Shown here piece by piece: positions 1-9,770 of a stretch of DNA of 64,000 bases (position 1 is its first letter; the number at the start of each line of letters is the position of its first letter). A model generated the notes under the pieces. It searched no databases, was not told the origin of the DNA, and saw only the letters and a program-made list of their open reading frames with translations. A program made the position numbers and the translations under genes. Source of the DNA: Haliclona indistincta (taxonomy: Eukaryota > Porifera > Demospongiae > Haplosclerida > Chalinidae); the NCBI GenBank assembly GCA_964017065.1, contig OZ024786.1, positions 2,168,411 through 2,232,410 on the forward strand, given 5' to 3'.

Positions 1-3000
1 CAACATTAGAGTCACTCCTGTCCAGAATCGGCAATTGTCTTTGTAGGGTCCTCCGTAAGCATCTAAAAGTGGCTTTAACTTTGTCACAAGATTCCACCTT
101 TGCTGTGGGATACACTTGTGACTGTATCTCTCTAGCAGAGGAGCAAACAATACCAAAACAGGATAAGCCAGTCCTATGATCAAGACACCACAGGAGACAA
201 GCACCAGAATAAGGTGTTTACCACTGCCATACTCAATGTTCCCATCTACACTCCACACTGTCAGTTTACTATCGTTGCATGGCAATTGAGACATGGAAAG
301 ACCATTAGCGACAGTGAGTAGGATTTTAGTGTAAGACATCAGAAACAGTGTAGCTAGTGCTGGGACAGCATGAGAGCCACATAACCTGCAAAGCCATACA
401 AAGTAGCGACAGCCCACAATAATACCACCCATGAGTAGGAACAGGTAAGCAGGAAAGACAAACTGTAGCCAAGTGTTCCAGTAGCCATCCAGTCCATCAA
501 ACAAGCACATTTCAATACCCAGGTCGAGGTTCAACCATGAAATGAACTGACTCACTACTGGAATACTACCATTTGGGAAAAAGAAAGCTTCGTTGAGCTT
601 CACCATATTGGCATAAAGCAGAAGTCCATTGATAGTTCCGACAGAGATGCTTAAGTTGAGGAACATCAACACAGCCACTAACACTATGCCAGCGAGGGCA
701 AACACTGGTAACAAGAATAGATACCAGTTAGAGCAAGTACCACAGCGATTGGATCCCAGCATGATACTAAGGTGAGAATGGCATTGTCCACACAGTATAC
801 CTGTTCTATTGCCTAAACACTGACGATCTGGTGCCATGATGTCAAATGAGACATTAGATTGATTGCAATAATGAAAAGGACAATTGGTAGTACCAGTTAT
901 ACATGTTTGAGTGGTGTTGATGTAGGCAAACCAACTTTTTCCTGATCTCAGAAACTTGTAAGGATCAAGAGACACATTGCATTGGACTTGACTATCAACC
1001 AAAAGTGGAATACAGTGACACTGGTGCTGTCCTGAAATCTTGTCTACAGCTTCCACGAAGCCAACTGGACACTCTAATATATCGACAGTGAGATTTAGAT
1101 CCCAGTTGGATAAGCCACTCTCTACTTTAATACCAACTAATGCTGTTAAATAAGTTTCTTTCTTAAGAAGAATGTGGATCTGGAAACAGTTGATCGTCTC
1201 ATTTTGACCATAAAAGTGAACCAGTTTTGCATGTTGAGCACTGACCTGTACAACACCAGGACTTGTACCACCATAGTATCCTACTGTTGCTATTGTTGTG
1301 TTGATCTCTAGTCCTGGATATGTTTGTATGTGACGTGGGGTCCTATCAGAGCAGTTTGGTAAGTTGCTGCTAGTGTTACAGAAGCAGACCATGATGGGGT
1401 CAGAGGATATTGAAGAAAGTCTGCTTGTGTTATTTATTTGAAAATACTTCATAAGAGGTGAGTAAAAGTAATAAGAGGTTTCATTTGCTAGTCCAACATG
1501 CGTGGCAGAAATTACCGAGATATCTGCAATGAAGTAACAGTCTATCAGAGTTGCTCCGTATAAATTGTCACCGCCTTTCTTAGCCGTATTTCCTGAAAAA
1601 GTAATCGAAGCATTGTGATAAAAAGTAAACGAACATGATTTAAAAGAATTTAAGAAGTGTAGCTTGAAAAATTTAAGTAACGGTATTACAAGAATTGCTC
1701 CTCCACGATTTTCAGCTGTGTTATTAAGCAAATACAGCTGATCTGTAACTGTGATGACACCAGGTAATACCAGTGTGATACCAGCTCCCTCTGTGTATCT
1801 GTTGTTCTGTATCACGTTATGACCATGAAACTCTAAATGGCCTTTAATAGCAGTGATACCAGTCATATTGTTGTCAGATATTCTGGAATTCACAACAATA
1901 ATAGTTGAACGATAAAATGTGATGACAGACTGGCCGCTTGTGTTGTTGAAGAAAGTTGTGTTACTGACTTTTACATTATTGGACTGCTCTGACATAATTA
2001 AAAGAACTGACGGCAATTTGTAACATCCTGCAAAGCAGCTGTTATTGATAATCAAAATATTCAAATGATCATTAGCAAAACCGGAAAAGTGCTGATTTGC
2101 CATTTTTATCTGACTATTGTTCACTGTCACTTGCTGACAATACCTTATATAAACAACTGAGTTGGACGGTGTAGTATGTAATATGTTTGAGTCCAATAGG
2201 GAAAATAGAATCTTTGTTTGGTTTTGACAAATTATATCTAGCTCGCTCATAAAATAGTCAGTACGTTCTCCAGCCATTATACCATTTTCAACAAAGTTCG
2301 TATTCTCGATAATTAAAGATGCTGTTACAAAAGCCTGTAACGAAACACCACCGGCTGTTTTTTTCGCAGAACAATGAGAGAAAAAGCTATTCAAAATTTC
2401 TAAAGAAATGTTTCCACTTCCCTGCAACTTCGTTGATAAGCATCCACCAATTTTTGCTTTACTGCGTGATACTATTAAGTTGTAAAACATGATCTTTACA
2501 GGAACATTTGAATGAGGATAAGTGACCAATCCAATGCCTCCTCCTTGTTGTAAGCTACAACATTCAGTAAAGTTGGAATAAGACAGATCCATTGTGTAGT
2601 TGGAAACATTTCTGTGAAGATATCGTGCATAAGAAATCACTGCTCCACCTCCAGACAGTGTGCAGGCTACTGAGTGATAGAAGGAGCAGTTAGTTATTTT
2701 TACACTTATACAGTTACTTGTCATAAATCCATATCCTGTCATGAATTGAATGGAATTTTTGAGAAAGTAAAGATTGCCGATACTTGCAAACAGGAATACG
2801 CCATTGCTTGGATCTCCACAATTAGTGATGGTAATACCTTCAATGTTAATATTATAGCCAGTATCAAAGATGAATCCTCCTCTTCCTCTGGTGCAGTTGA
2901 TAATGACAGTAGACTGCATCACAGTCTCCTCAGCTCCTGCTATTGGCCACTCACCTTGTCCCTTTAGAGTCAGGTTGTGTACATTTTTGACTTGTATTAG

Positions 3001-3228
3001 ACCTAAGTTGTGAAGGTTGTGCTGACCTTTCAAGAAGATCATGGTGGTGTCATTAGTGAAGTAGTGGCCAGGCTGAGAGATATAGTAGGAGAGGTTGTGG
3101 CATATCTGGTGTGGAGGACACAGCTGCTCATGGCCAGCTGCATCATCAGGTGTGACATAGTAGACATTGGCAGTGAAGGCAGTGAGAGGTACAGTCAACA
3201 ACAGCAGCAATGCTAGTAGTGTAGCCAT
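1..3228 (-). CDS. beta-helix multi-span receptor, copy 1 (3' end beyond window)
   Basis: Read codon by codon from the ATG at 3228-3226 down to base 1, this frame has no stop (1,076 codons), so it is the N-terminal 85% or so of a third paralogue of the two complete genes to its right. It starts with a hydrophobic signal peptide (MATLLALLLLL...), then NVYYVT, Asn-rich strands typical of a right-handed parallel beta-helix, the conserved NRTGILCGQC Cys module (around 760-830) and the first membrane spans (about 300-740). The last spans and the tail lie outside the window. Like its neighbours it seems intronless. Role unknown; a surface receptor or adhesion protein is an inference from topology. 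Confidence 0.85.
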   Translation of the reverse strand, partial: MATLLALLLLLTVPLTAFTANVYYVTPDDAAGHEQLCPPHQICHNLSYYISQPGHYFTNDTTMIFLKGQHNLHNLGLIQVKNVHNLTLKGQGEWPIAGAEETVMQSTVIINCTRGRGGFIFDTGYNINIEGITITNCGDPSNGVFLFASIGNLYFLKNSIQFMTGYGFMTSNCISVKITNCSFYHSVACTLSGGGAVISYARYLHRNVSNYTMDLSYSNFTECCSLQQGGGIGLVTYPHSNVPVKIMFYNLIVSRSKAKIGGCLSTKLQGSGNISLEILNSFFSHCSAKKTAGGVSLQAFVTASLIIENTNFVENGIMAGERTDYFMSELDIICQNQTKILFSLLDSNILHTTPSNSVVYIRYCQQVTVNNSQIKMANQHFSGFANDHLNILIINNSCFAGCYKLPSVLLIMSEQSNNVKVSNTTFFNNTSGQSVITFYRSTIIVVNSRISDNNMTGITAIKGHLEFHGHNVIQNNRYTEGAGITLVLPGVITVTDQLYLLNNTAENRGGAILVIPLLKFFKLHFLNSFKSCSFTFYHNASITFSGNTAKKGGDNLYGATLIDCYFIADISVISATHVGLANETSYYFYSPLMKYFQINNTSRLSSISSDPIMVCFCNTSSNLPNCSDRTPRHIQTYPGLEINTTIATVGYYGGTSPGVVQVSAQHAKLVHFYGQNETINCFQIHILLKKETYLTALVGIKVESGLSNWDLNLTVDILECPVGFVEAVDKISGQHQCHCIPLLVDSQVQCNVSLDPYKFLRSGKSWFAYINTTQTCITGTTNCPFHYCNQSNVSFDIMAPDRQCLGNRTGILCGQCHSHLSIMLGSNRCGTCSNWYLFLLPVFALAGIVLVAVLMFLNLSISVGTINGLLLYANMVKLNEAFFFPNGSIPVVSQFISWLNLDLGIEMCLFDGLDGYWNTWLQFVFPAYLFLLMGGIIVGCRYFVWLCRLCGSHAVPALATLFLMSYTKILLTVANGLSMSQLPCNDSKLTVWSVDGNIEYGSGKHLILVLVSCGVLIIGLAYPVLVLFAPLLERYSHKCIPQQRWNLVTKLKPLLDAYGGPYKDNCRFWTGVTLML

Positions 3229-4285
3229 TGGCAGTTACAAATTTTTCCGTTTACTTCACTACTTTACTTCCTATGAGGAAGTGATTCTCATATATAATCA
3301 ATCATTAGGTAAATGTTTGGGTTATAGGTTTGTGGTATGTTGTATTTCCACGGTTTCCTACTCAAAAATGGGATGTCCACTTTCACAATCTAGACAACAT
3401 AACTTAAAATTCCAGGGTGTGAATCACATAAATAGACCACAAACATAGCAATATTGCCTGAAAACAGAATGTGTTAATTGAAAGTGTCCAATCAGCTAAT
3501 AGAGCTCTAACAAAATTCTTTACCACACACACCCAAACATTCCGTACTGATTATGTAGGTTTCTCTAATAAAACATGTTCTTTGTCCTGAATCAATGCAC
3601 AGTGATACATTGTGCTATACTGCCAATTTACACTGCAGAACTGCGCATATTATAAACTCTTTTTAAAGCTATTATTGGTAACTTATTGTTGAACATATTT
3701 CTGTACAGGGAAATATATTCACCACAAATAATAATTATTAATAAAAAATAGGCAATATAGTGACAATATAGGCAAAAACAAGCACTACATATTTAGTCAC
3801 AATGCATGCATACCATGAGTCATTCATACTCAATAAGAATTGCATAAGATTACGATAGGCTAGACACAAACTTCCCAGTCTTAGTTTTTACACATACTGA
3901 ATTGTTACTAACTCTGCACAAATTATGATCGATTCTGTTCTAAAACAGTAAATTATTTTACCCTAGACTTGTACGTACATGATATCTAATAACCGTTTGG
4001 GTTAATCTGTCAGTATGTCCATTATGTGTGTGACATTAGTTTAATACACTACGTATTCATCACGCTTGAAGAGTGCCTTGGAATGACTCACTAGTGATTC
4101 TGCTTTTATACTTAAAAGGTTTTAGTTGAACTTGTAGCTAATTATCTCTCTTGAAAAATATTATACCACTAACTACCTTCGCAGTACAGTATTAAACTTG
4201 AAACACAAAATACACTTGCAGTTGCAATTGCTAAAATACAATCAGCATACACAAAAATTGCTTTAACACACATGACTGTGTTCAA
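3229..4285. other. intergenic spacer between receptor copies 1 and 2
   Basis: AT-rich, with no convincing gene. The part next to copy 1 (3310-3450) holds a promoter-like block shared with copy 2 (see separate entry). The rest (3450-4285) contains only short open frames and no repeat I recognise. Confidence 0.6.
3346..3361 (-). promoter_or_regulatory. conserved upstream 16-mer, receptor copy 1
   Basis: TTCCACGGTTTCCTAC (plus strand) lies 118 bp upstream of the copy 1 start codon. The identical 16-mer lies 150 bp upstream of copy 2 at 8236-8251. In both, a second shared block follows some 50-70 bp further out (AGGGTGTG, then AATARACCACAA), while the DNA between is diverged. This suggests a constrained promoter element. 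I do not see it upstream of copy 3. Confidence 0.45.
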
Positions 4286-7200
4286 TCAAAAGTTTATGTT
4301 AGCGTCAAATAGTAGTGGTTCTCTTTCAAGCAATATTGGAGAGAGAGATTCTTCCTGTTGATCATCAAGAGAAAACTCTAGTACGAACTGATTTTCACCT
4401 CTATTTGTTCCATAAACCATTGATGGTGGTGATGCTGATCGTAAAGGCTCATCATCTTCATCTGCTGCCACCTGAGTCACTGCTATATATTCTGGTCTAT
4501 CCCTAAACCCTAGTTTTCTCTTAATCTTCTTAAAGTCAAAGTTCTGCTTGATGTGAATTGCCATGGTTGCAAGACACAGTAAAAAACACAAGCCGACTGA
4601 AATAATAGTTCCAATTTGATAATTAGATGACTCAAGAGAAAGAAAGGCTAGACAAAATGTGCTCAATAAGAACATGTTAAAAAGATAAAAAGCTTCAACA
4701 GCGGTAAGAAAAATATTTCTATACACACCCCTTGTAAATGACCAAAATATGAGAATTCCCACAATGACTGTAGTAATGACATAAGCATTGACAACAGCAA
4801 CTCTTCCCGAAGTGAAGGAGAATGTCACTGTGAGAGTAAGTCGCACCATTAGGGTGACTCCTGTCCAGAATCGACACTTGTCTTTGTAAGGTCCTCCATA
4901 AGCATCTAACAGTGGCTTCAACTTTGTCACAGGATTCCATCTACACTGCTGTGGAATACACTTGTGACTGTATCTCTCTAGCAGTGGAGCACACAATACT
5001 AAAACAGGATAACCCAGTCCAACTACCAGGACACCACAAGAGACGATTACTAGAACAAGGTGTTTACCACTGCCATACTCAATGTTTCCATCGACACTCC
5101 ACACTGTTATTATACTATCGTTGCATGGCAGCTGAGACATGGAAAGAGCATTAGTGACAGTGAGTAGGATTTTAGTGTAGGACATCAGAAAAAGTGTAGC
5201 TAGTGCTGGGACAGCATGAGAGCCACACAACCTGCAAAGCCATACAGAGTAGCGACAACCCACAATAATACCACCCATGAGCAGGAACAGGTAAGCTGGA
5301 AAGGCAAACTGTAGCCAAGTGCTCCAGTAGCCATCCAGTCCATCAAACAAGCACACTTCGATACCCAGGTCAAGATTCAGCCATGAAATGAACTGGCTCA
5401 CTACTGGAATACTACCATTTGGGAAGAAAAAAGCTTCGTTGAGCTTCACCATATTAGCATAGAACAATAGTCCATTGATAGTTCCGACAGACACACTCAA
5501 GTTGAGGAACATCAACACAGCCACTAACACTATGCCAGCGAGGGCAAACACTGGTAACAAGAATAGATACCAGTTAGAGCAAGTACCACAGCGATTGGAT
5601 CCCAGCATGATACTAAGGTGAGACTGGCATTGTCCACACAGTATACCTGTTCTATTGCCTAAACATTGATGATCTGGTGCCATGATGCCAAATGAGACAT
5701 TGGATCGATTGCAATAATCAAAAGGACAATTGGTAGTACCTGTTATACATGTTTGAGTGTTGTTGATGTAGGCAAACCAACTGTTGCCTGATCTCAGAAA
5801 CTTGTAAGGATCAAGAGACACATTGCATTGGACATGATTGTCAACCAAGAAATCAATACAATGACACTGACGCTGTCCTGATATCTGGTCAGCAGCCTCT
5901 ACGAAGCCCATTGGACACTCTAGTATATCCACAGTGAGTGATAGTCCCCAGTCTTTTAGACCACCTTCCACCTTGATATCAACCAGTGCTGTTGTTGAGG
6001 ATGAGTTCTGCAGTAGAATTTGGAGCTGGAAACACTTGATCGTCTCATTTTGACCATAGAAGTGAACCAGTTTTGCATGTTGTGCACTGACTTGCACAAC
6101 ACCAGGACTTGTGCCACCATAGTATCCTACTGTTGCTATTGTTGTGTTGATCTCTAGTCCTGGATATGTTTGTATGTGACGTGGGATCCTATCAGAGCAG
6201 TCTGGTAAGTTGCTGCTTGTGTCACAAAAGCAGACCATGATGGGATCAGAGGACATGGAGGAGAGCCTGTTTGATCTGGAAATTTGAAGATATTTCATTA
6301 GAGGTGAGTAAAAATAATAAGACGTTTCATTTCTTTTTCCAACAGGGTGGATATATTTTGGCAAGTTATTTTCCGTTCCTTCACAATCATTCAGTGTGGC
6401 ACCATATATATCGTCACCTCCACTCCCCGCTTTATTGCCTGAAAGGATAATTGAATAAGAAAAACCGTGAAAAGTTAATGTGCAATCTTGCACCTTTGTA
6501 TGTTTTACTGTGTATAACTTAGAAAATGTTGGTATCGGCAACACTAGAATTGCTCCTCCGCGATGTACAGCTGTGTTATTCAGTAGATATAATTCACCTT
6601 TAACTGCAATGACACCAGGTAAGGACAGTGTGATACCAGCTCCCTCTGTGTATCTGTTGTTTTGTATCACGTTATGGTCATAAAGCTGAACGTTGGATTC
6701 AACGGCAGTGATACCAGTCATACTGTTATTGGAGATAGTACAGTTTCTAAATAGACTAGCTGCTTTGTAGAATGTAAAAACTGAATGACCCTTTGAGTTG
6801 TTAGAAAAAATTGAATTGGTGATGATAACATCATGAATGTAACTTTTCGATGTTATCAATATAACAGACGGCAAATTGTAGCATCCCTCGAAACGGCTGT
6901 TGCTGATAGTCAAAAAATTCTTTTCACTCTTCTCATTATGGAAACCAGCGAAAATTTGATTCGCCATTGTTATCTGTGTATTATTCACTATCACATTTTG
7001 GCAAGTTTCTATATAAACTACTCGATTGGAGGCCTTAGTGTGGACTATTTTTGAATCAAGCAGATAAAATTTTACGTCTTTATTTCTACACACCAAAACC
7101 AGTTCACTAGTCAATTCACCAACAAGCCCAAAGCGACTAAGGGTGTTTTCAATAAAGGTACTGTTTCTAATGATTATTTGTGTCGTTGTGTTAACATCTA

Positions 7201-8086
7201 TGAAAAGACAACCAGTGGTTCGAGATCCATTACAACCGTAGAAAATACTGTTCAAGATTTGTAAAGAGACTTTGCAATCACCATGCAAAAGGCCTGATAG
7301 ACACCCACTAGAATATCCTGCACTAGTTTGAGACACCATAAGATGAGATAATATGACAGCTACCGTAATGTTTGAATGAGTGTTCACATGCATATAAATG
7401 CCTCCACCTGATTGCGGGTTATGACACTTAGTGAAGTTAGAATAAGTGATTGCACATGTGATGTCATCATGAAAAGATCGTGCATAAGAAACTGATATTC
7501 CGGCACCTGAATTTAACGACAAAAATGAACGATACCAGGAGCAGTTTGCAACATTGACAGTTTCACAATCAATAATTGTTAGTCCGTATCCTAACATGTT
7601 TTGAATGGAATTTTTGTGCAAGTAAAGTTTGCCGACATTTGCAAACAGGAACACGCCATTGCTTCGATCTCCACAATTAGTGATCGTAAGACCTTCAATA
7701 GTAATATCATAACCAGTATCAAAGATGAATCCTCCTCTCCCTCTGGTGCAGTTGATAATGACAGTAGACTGCATCACAGTCTCCTCAGGCCCTGCTACTG
7801 GCCACTCACCTTGTCCCTTTAGAGTCAGGTTGTGTACATTATTGACTTGTACAAGATCCTCTCTGTCAAAGCTGTGTTGGCCTTCCAAGAAGACGATGAT
7901 GATATTATTAGTGAAGTAGTGAGCAGGCTGAGAGATATAGTAGGAGAGGTTGTGGCATATCTGGTGTGAAGGACATGACAGGTCATGACCAGCTGCATCA
8001 TCAGCTGTGACATAGTAGACATTGGTAGAGAAGGTAGTGATAGGTACAGCCAACAACAGAAGCGACACCAGTACTGTAGCCGGCAT
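4286..8086 (-). CDS. beta-helix multi-span receptor, copy 2 (complete, 1,266 aa)
   Basis: Single-exon gene, uninterrupted from ATG at 8086. Visible order: signal peptide 1-20; an ectodomain (about 90-560) of short Asn-, Gly- and Ser-rich strands with motifs such as ITNSIFSNN and GGAILVLP, as expected for a right-handed beta-helix (pectin-lyase or Pmp type); a Cys-rich segment 610-835 ending in NRTGILCGQC, resembling an EGF-like turn; about eight or nine hydrophobic spans at roughly 838-862, 866-884, 925-947, 958-983, 1009-1034, 1073-1092, 1097-1117, 1126-1151 and 1158-1178; and a cytoplasmic tail 1180-1266. The tail ends EREPLLFD, matching the [DE]xxxL[LI] endosomal sorting pattern. Many N-glycosylation sequons support an extracellular N-terminus. 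Ligand and signalling are unknown. Assignment to a beta-helix fold is by pattern only. Confidence 0.88.
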   Translation of the reverse strand: MPATVLVSLLLLAVPITTFSTNVYYVTADDAAGHDLSCPSHQICHNLSYYISQPAHYFTNNIIIVFLEGQHSFDREDLVQVNNVHNLTLKGQGEWPVAGPEETVMQSTVIINCTRGRGGFIFDTGYDITIEGLTITNCGDRSNGVFLFANVGKLYLHKNSIQNMLGYGLTIIDCETVNVANCSWYRSFLSLNSGAGISVSYARSFHDDITCAITYSNFTKCHNPQSGGGIYMHVNTHSNITVAVILSHLMVSQTSAGYSSGCLSGLLHGDCKVSLQILNSIFYGCNGSRTTGCLFIDVNTTTQIIIRNSTFIENTLSRFGLVGELTSELVLVCRNKDVKFYLLDSKIVHTKASNRVVYIETCQNVIVNNTQITMANQIFAGFHNEKSEKNFLTISNSRFEGCYNLPSVILITSKSYIHDVIITNSIFSNNSKGHSVFTFYKAASLFRNCTISNNSMTGITAVESNVQLYDHNVIQNNRYTEGAGITLSLPGVIAVKGELYLLNNTAVHRGGAILVLPIPTFSKLYTVKHTKVQDCTLTFHGFSYSIILSGNKAGSGGDDIYGATLNDCEGTENNLPKYIHPVGKRNETSYYFYSPLMKYLQISRSNRLSSMSSDPIMVCFCDTSSNLPDCSDRIPRHIQTYPGLEINTTIATVGYYGGTSPGVVQVSAQHAKLVHFYGQNETIKCFQLQILLQNSSSTTALVDIKVEGGLKDWGLSLTVDILECPMGFVEAADQISGQRQCHCIDFLVDNHVQCNVSLDPYKFLRSGNSWFAYINNTQTCITGTTNCPFDYCNRSNVSFGIMAPDHQCLGNRTGILCGQCQSHLSIMLGSNRCGTCSNWYLFLLPVFALAGIVLVAVLMFLNLSVSVGTINGLLFYANMVKLNEAFFFPNGSIPVVSQFISWLNLDLGIEVCLFDGLDGYWSTWLQFAFPAYLFLLMGGIIVGCRYSVWLCRLCGSHAVPALATLFLMSYTKILLTVTNALSMSQLPCNDSIITVWSVDGNIEYGSGKHLVLVIVSCGVLVVGLGYPVLVLCAPLLERYSHKCIPQQCRWNPVTKLKPLLDAYGGPYKDKCRFWTGVTLMVRLTLTVTFSFTSGRVAVVNAYVITTVIVGILIFWSFTRGVYRNIFLTAVEAFYLFNMFLLSTFCLAFLSLESSNYQIGTIISVGLCFLLCLATMAIHIKQNFDFKKIKRKLGFRDRPEYIAVTQVAADEDDEPLRSASPPSMVYGTNRGENQFVLEFSLDDQQEESLSPILLEREPLLFDANINF

Positions 8087-8235
8087 TTAGCAATTCTAAT
8101 TTTGCTTCTAATGCTCAATTTCTGCATCAAAGAATACAAACAAAAGCTGAATGCTCAATGGCAAAGTCTGTGTAAAAGTTCTATTTCCTCTACCAACAAT
8201 TAAGCATACTTTAATTGGGTTAAGGACTGTTGTAC

Positions 8236-8251
8236 TTCCACGGTTTCCTAC
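8236..8251 (-). promoter_or_regulatory. conserved upstream 16-mer, receptor copy 2
   Basis: Identical to the element at 3346-3361 and similarly placed before the start codon. The companion block (TTTCAGGGTGTG ... AATAAACCACAA) is at about 8297-8325. Confidence 0.45.
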
Positions 8252-8963
8252 AAAAATATAGGATATTCAATCTTGCACTAGACCATACCCAACATTTTCA
8301 GGGTGTGTTTAGCATAATAAACCACAAGTGTTCTAAACATAAGCTCAATGTTTTAAGAAAACAAAAGGACAGCTGAGTGATTAGAGGCCTATAATTGAAG
8401 AGCAAAGAATCGTTTTGTCTGACCGGCACACACAAATCTAAACACAGACTAGTAGTCTAGTATGAATTGCAAAACAAAGCATTGTTTGTTCGATGCATGA
8501 GTTCACAATGAGTGACATTTTTTACCTCGCCAAACACGTGACAAAAAGACTTACAAAGAAGTTTTCACCTTGCTTGCTGACACATTATAAGGCTCCAGCG
8601 TTTATATTTTAAAAGAACAAAATTAATGCGCTTAACAAACTTTGTGCGTGAATAGTTGTGGTAACCACAGCAATGAATAATTCTATGCGTTAATGAGCAT
8701 ACCCACCACCTTAACAAACTTTGTGCACCTGTACAAGTAAGTGTGTGGCACTAACAAGACATCGATGTGCCCAGGAACGATCACTTGATGAATCACAGGG
8801 AAATACTTTTAAAGCATTCACACACAGCCCATGATGACTATTCTGACATAGCAAAAGAGTATGTAAGTAGTTTAGCCTATTGTTATTTATAGGGATGACG
8901 GCGAATTAAGTGTTATTTATGATTAACACACTGTAGTACCCACTAGTGTTCATCTATACTAAA

Positions 8964-9209
8964 CGGCAGCGTTTTTCCGAGATCGTACCGTCAAGCGTCG
9001 CACGCATATGGTAATGCGTGTCGTAACTCTGCATGTGAGAAGATAACAACTGTGTACACCCACAGAGAAGTTAGAAGTAGACGTATACTACTTCTTTCCA
9101 TCGTGATTTGAGCTACCTAGCTGTCACAAGGCCTCTGAGAGCTGCATCCATTCCTTCTGAGATCACATTGCGCATGCACTAGTCATCGTTTACGGTCGGC
9201 CGTGAAAGC
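8964..9209. repeat. dispersed repeat, copy 1
   Basis: About 250 bp matching 14225-14469 in the same orientation, sharing for example TACCGTCAAGCGTCGCACGC, GCAGAGAAGTTAGAAGTA, AGCTGTCACAAG and GGTCGGCCGT. Shorter, more diverged relatives occur at 34765-34855 and 46040-46130 (GATTTGAGCTG, CTGGCTGTCACAAGAGCTCT). No coding potential; identity unknown. Confidence 0.6.
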
Positions 9210-9229
9210 CACTGTAACCTGATTATTAC

Positions 9230-9480
9230 ATGGGCGTAGGAACAGGGGGGCCACAGGGGCCAGGGCCCCCCCTTATTTTTGAGCTTACCTATAGAGTTGT
9301 TCAGAAAGTACCCAGCAAGTCTGTTGCATTGCCAACGAGCACGTTTGCATGTCGAAGATAGCCATAAAATCGCTGAAATAACGCCCCTTATGAATATTAA
9401 TTAGCAAAATTTTATGGCTCGCTCCGCTCGCCTAAATCTTGGGCCCCCTGCTCAAAAAATCTTCCTTCGCCACTGTATTA
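9230..9480. mobile_element. probable hAT-like MITE (degenerate)
   Basis: The right end (GCCACTG, reading inward as CAGTGGCGAAGGAAGA, then GAGCAGGGGGCCC) mirrors the left end GGGCGTAGGAACAGGGGGGCC. CAGTGGCG ends are typical of hAT-type elements. The left terminus is degraded and no clean 8-bp target duplication is visible, so the limits are approximate. Confidence 0.35.
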
Positions 9481-9770
9481 ATACGCTACCAACCCACCAA
9501 ACACTATACACATGTACAAGTAATCATAAATTAGTCAGCACCGTCAGTGGCAGAACTGTGCAATTCGAAGAAAAAAATTAAATCACCAATAATGTGCTTT
9601 AACACGGCTTTACCACCAATCAGGAGCCCATACCAATTCATGCAGTTGTCACAAGTATTACAACCACAAATTACATATGAATTATACAACTCCAGTATTC
9701 CATACACAGCTACATGTATGGTAAGCTAAGATTGACAATTAACATGGTGAAAATAAAAAATACGGAAAAT

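Larger units (their letters stand above)
8087..9770. other. intergenic spacer between receptor copies 2 and 3
   Basis: The proximal 250 bp carry the conserved promoter block of copy 2. 8360-8950 shows nothing I can name. 8964-9209 is a dispersed repeat and 9230-9480 a probable small transposon (both listed separately). 9480-9770 has only short open frames. Confidence 0.6.
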
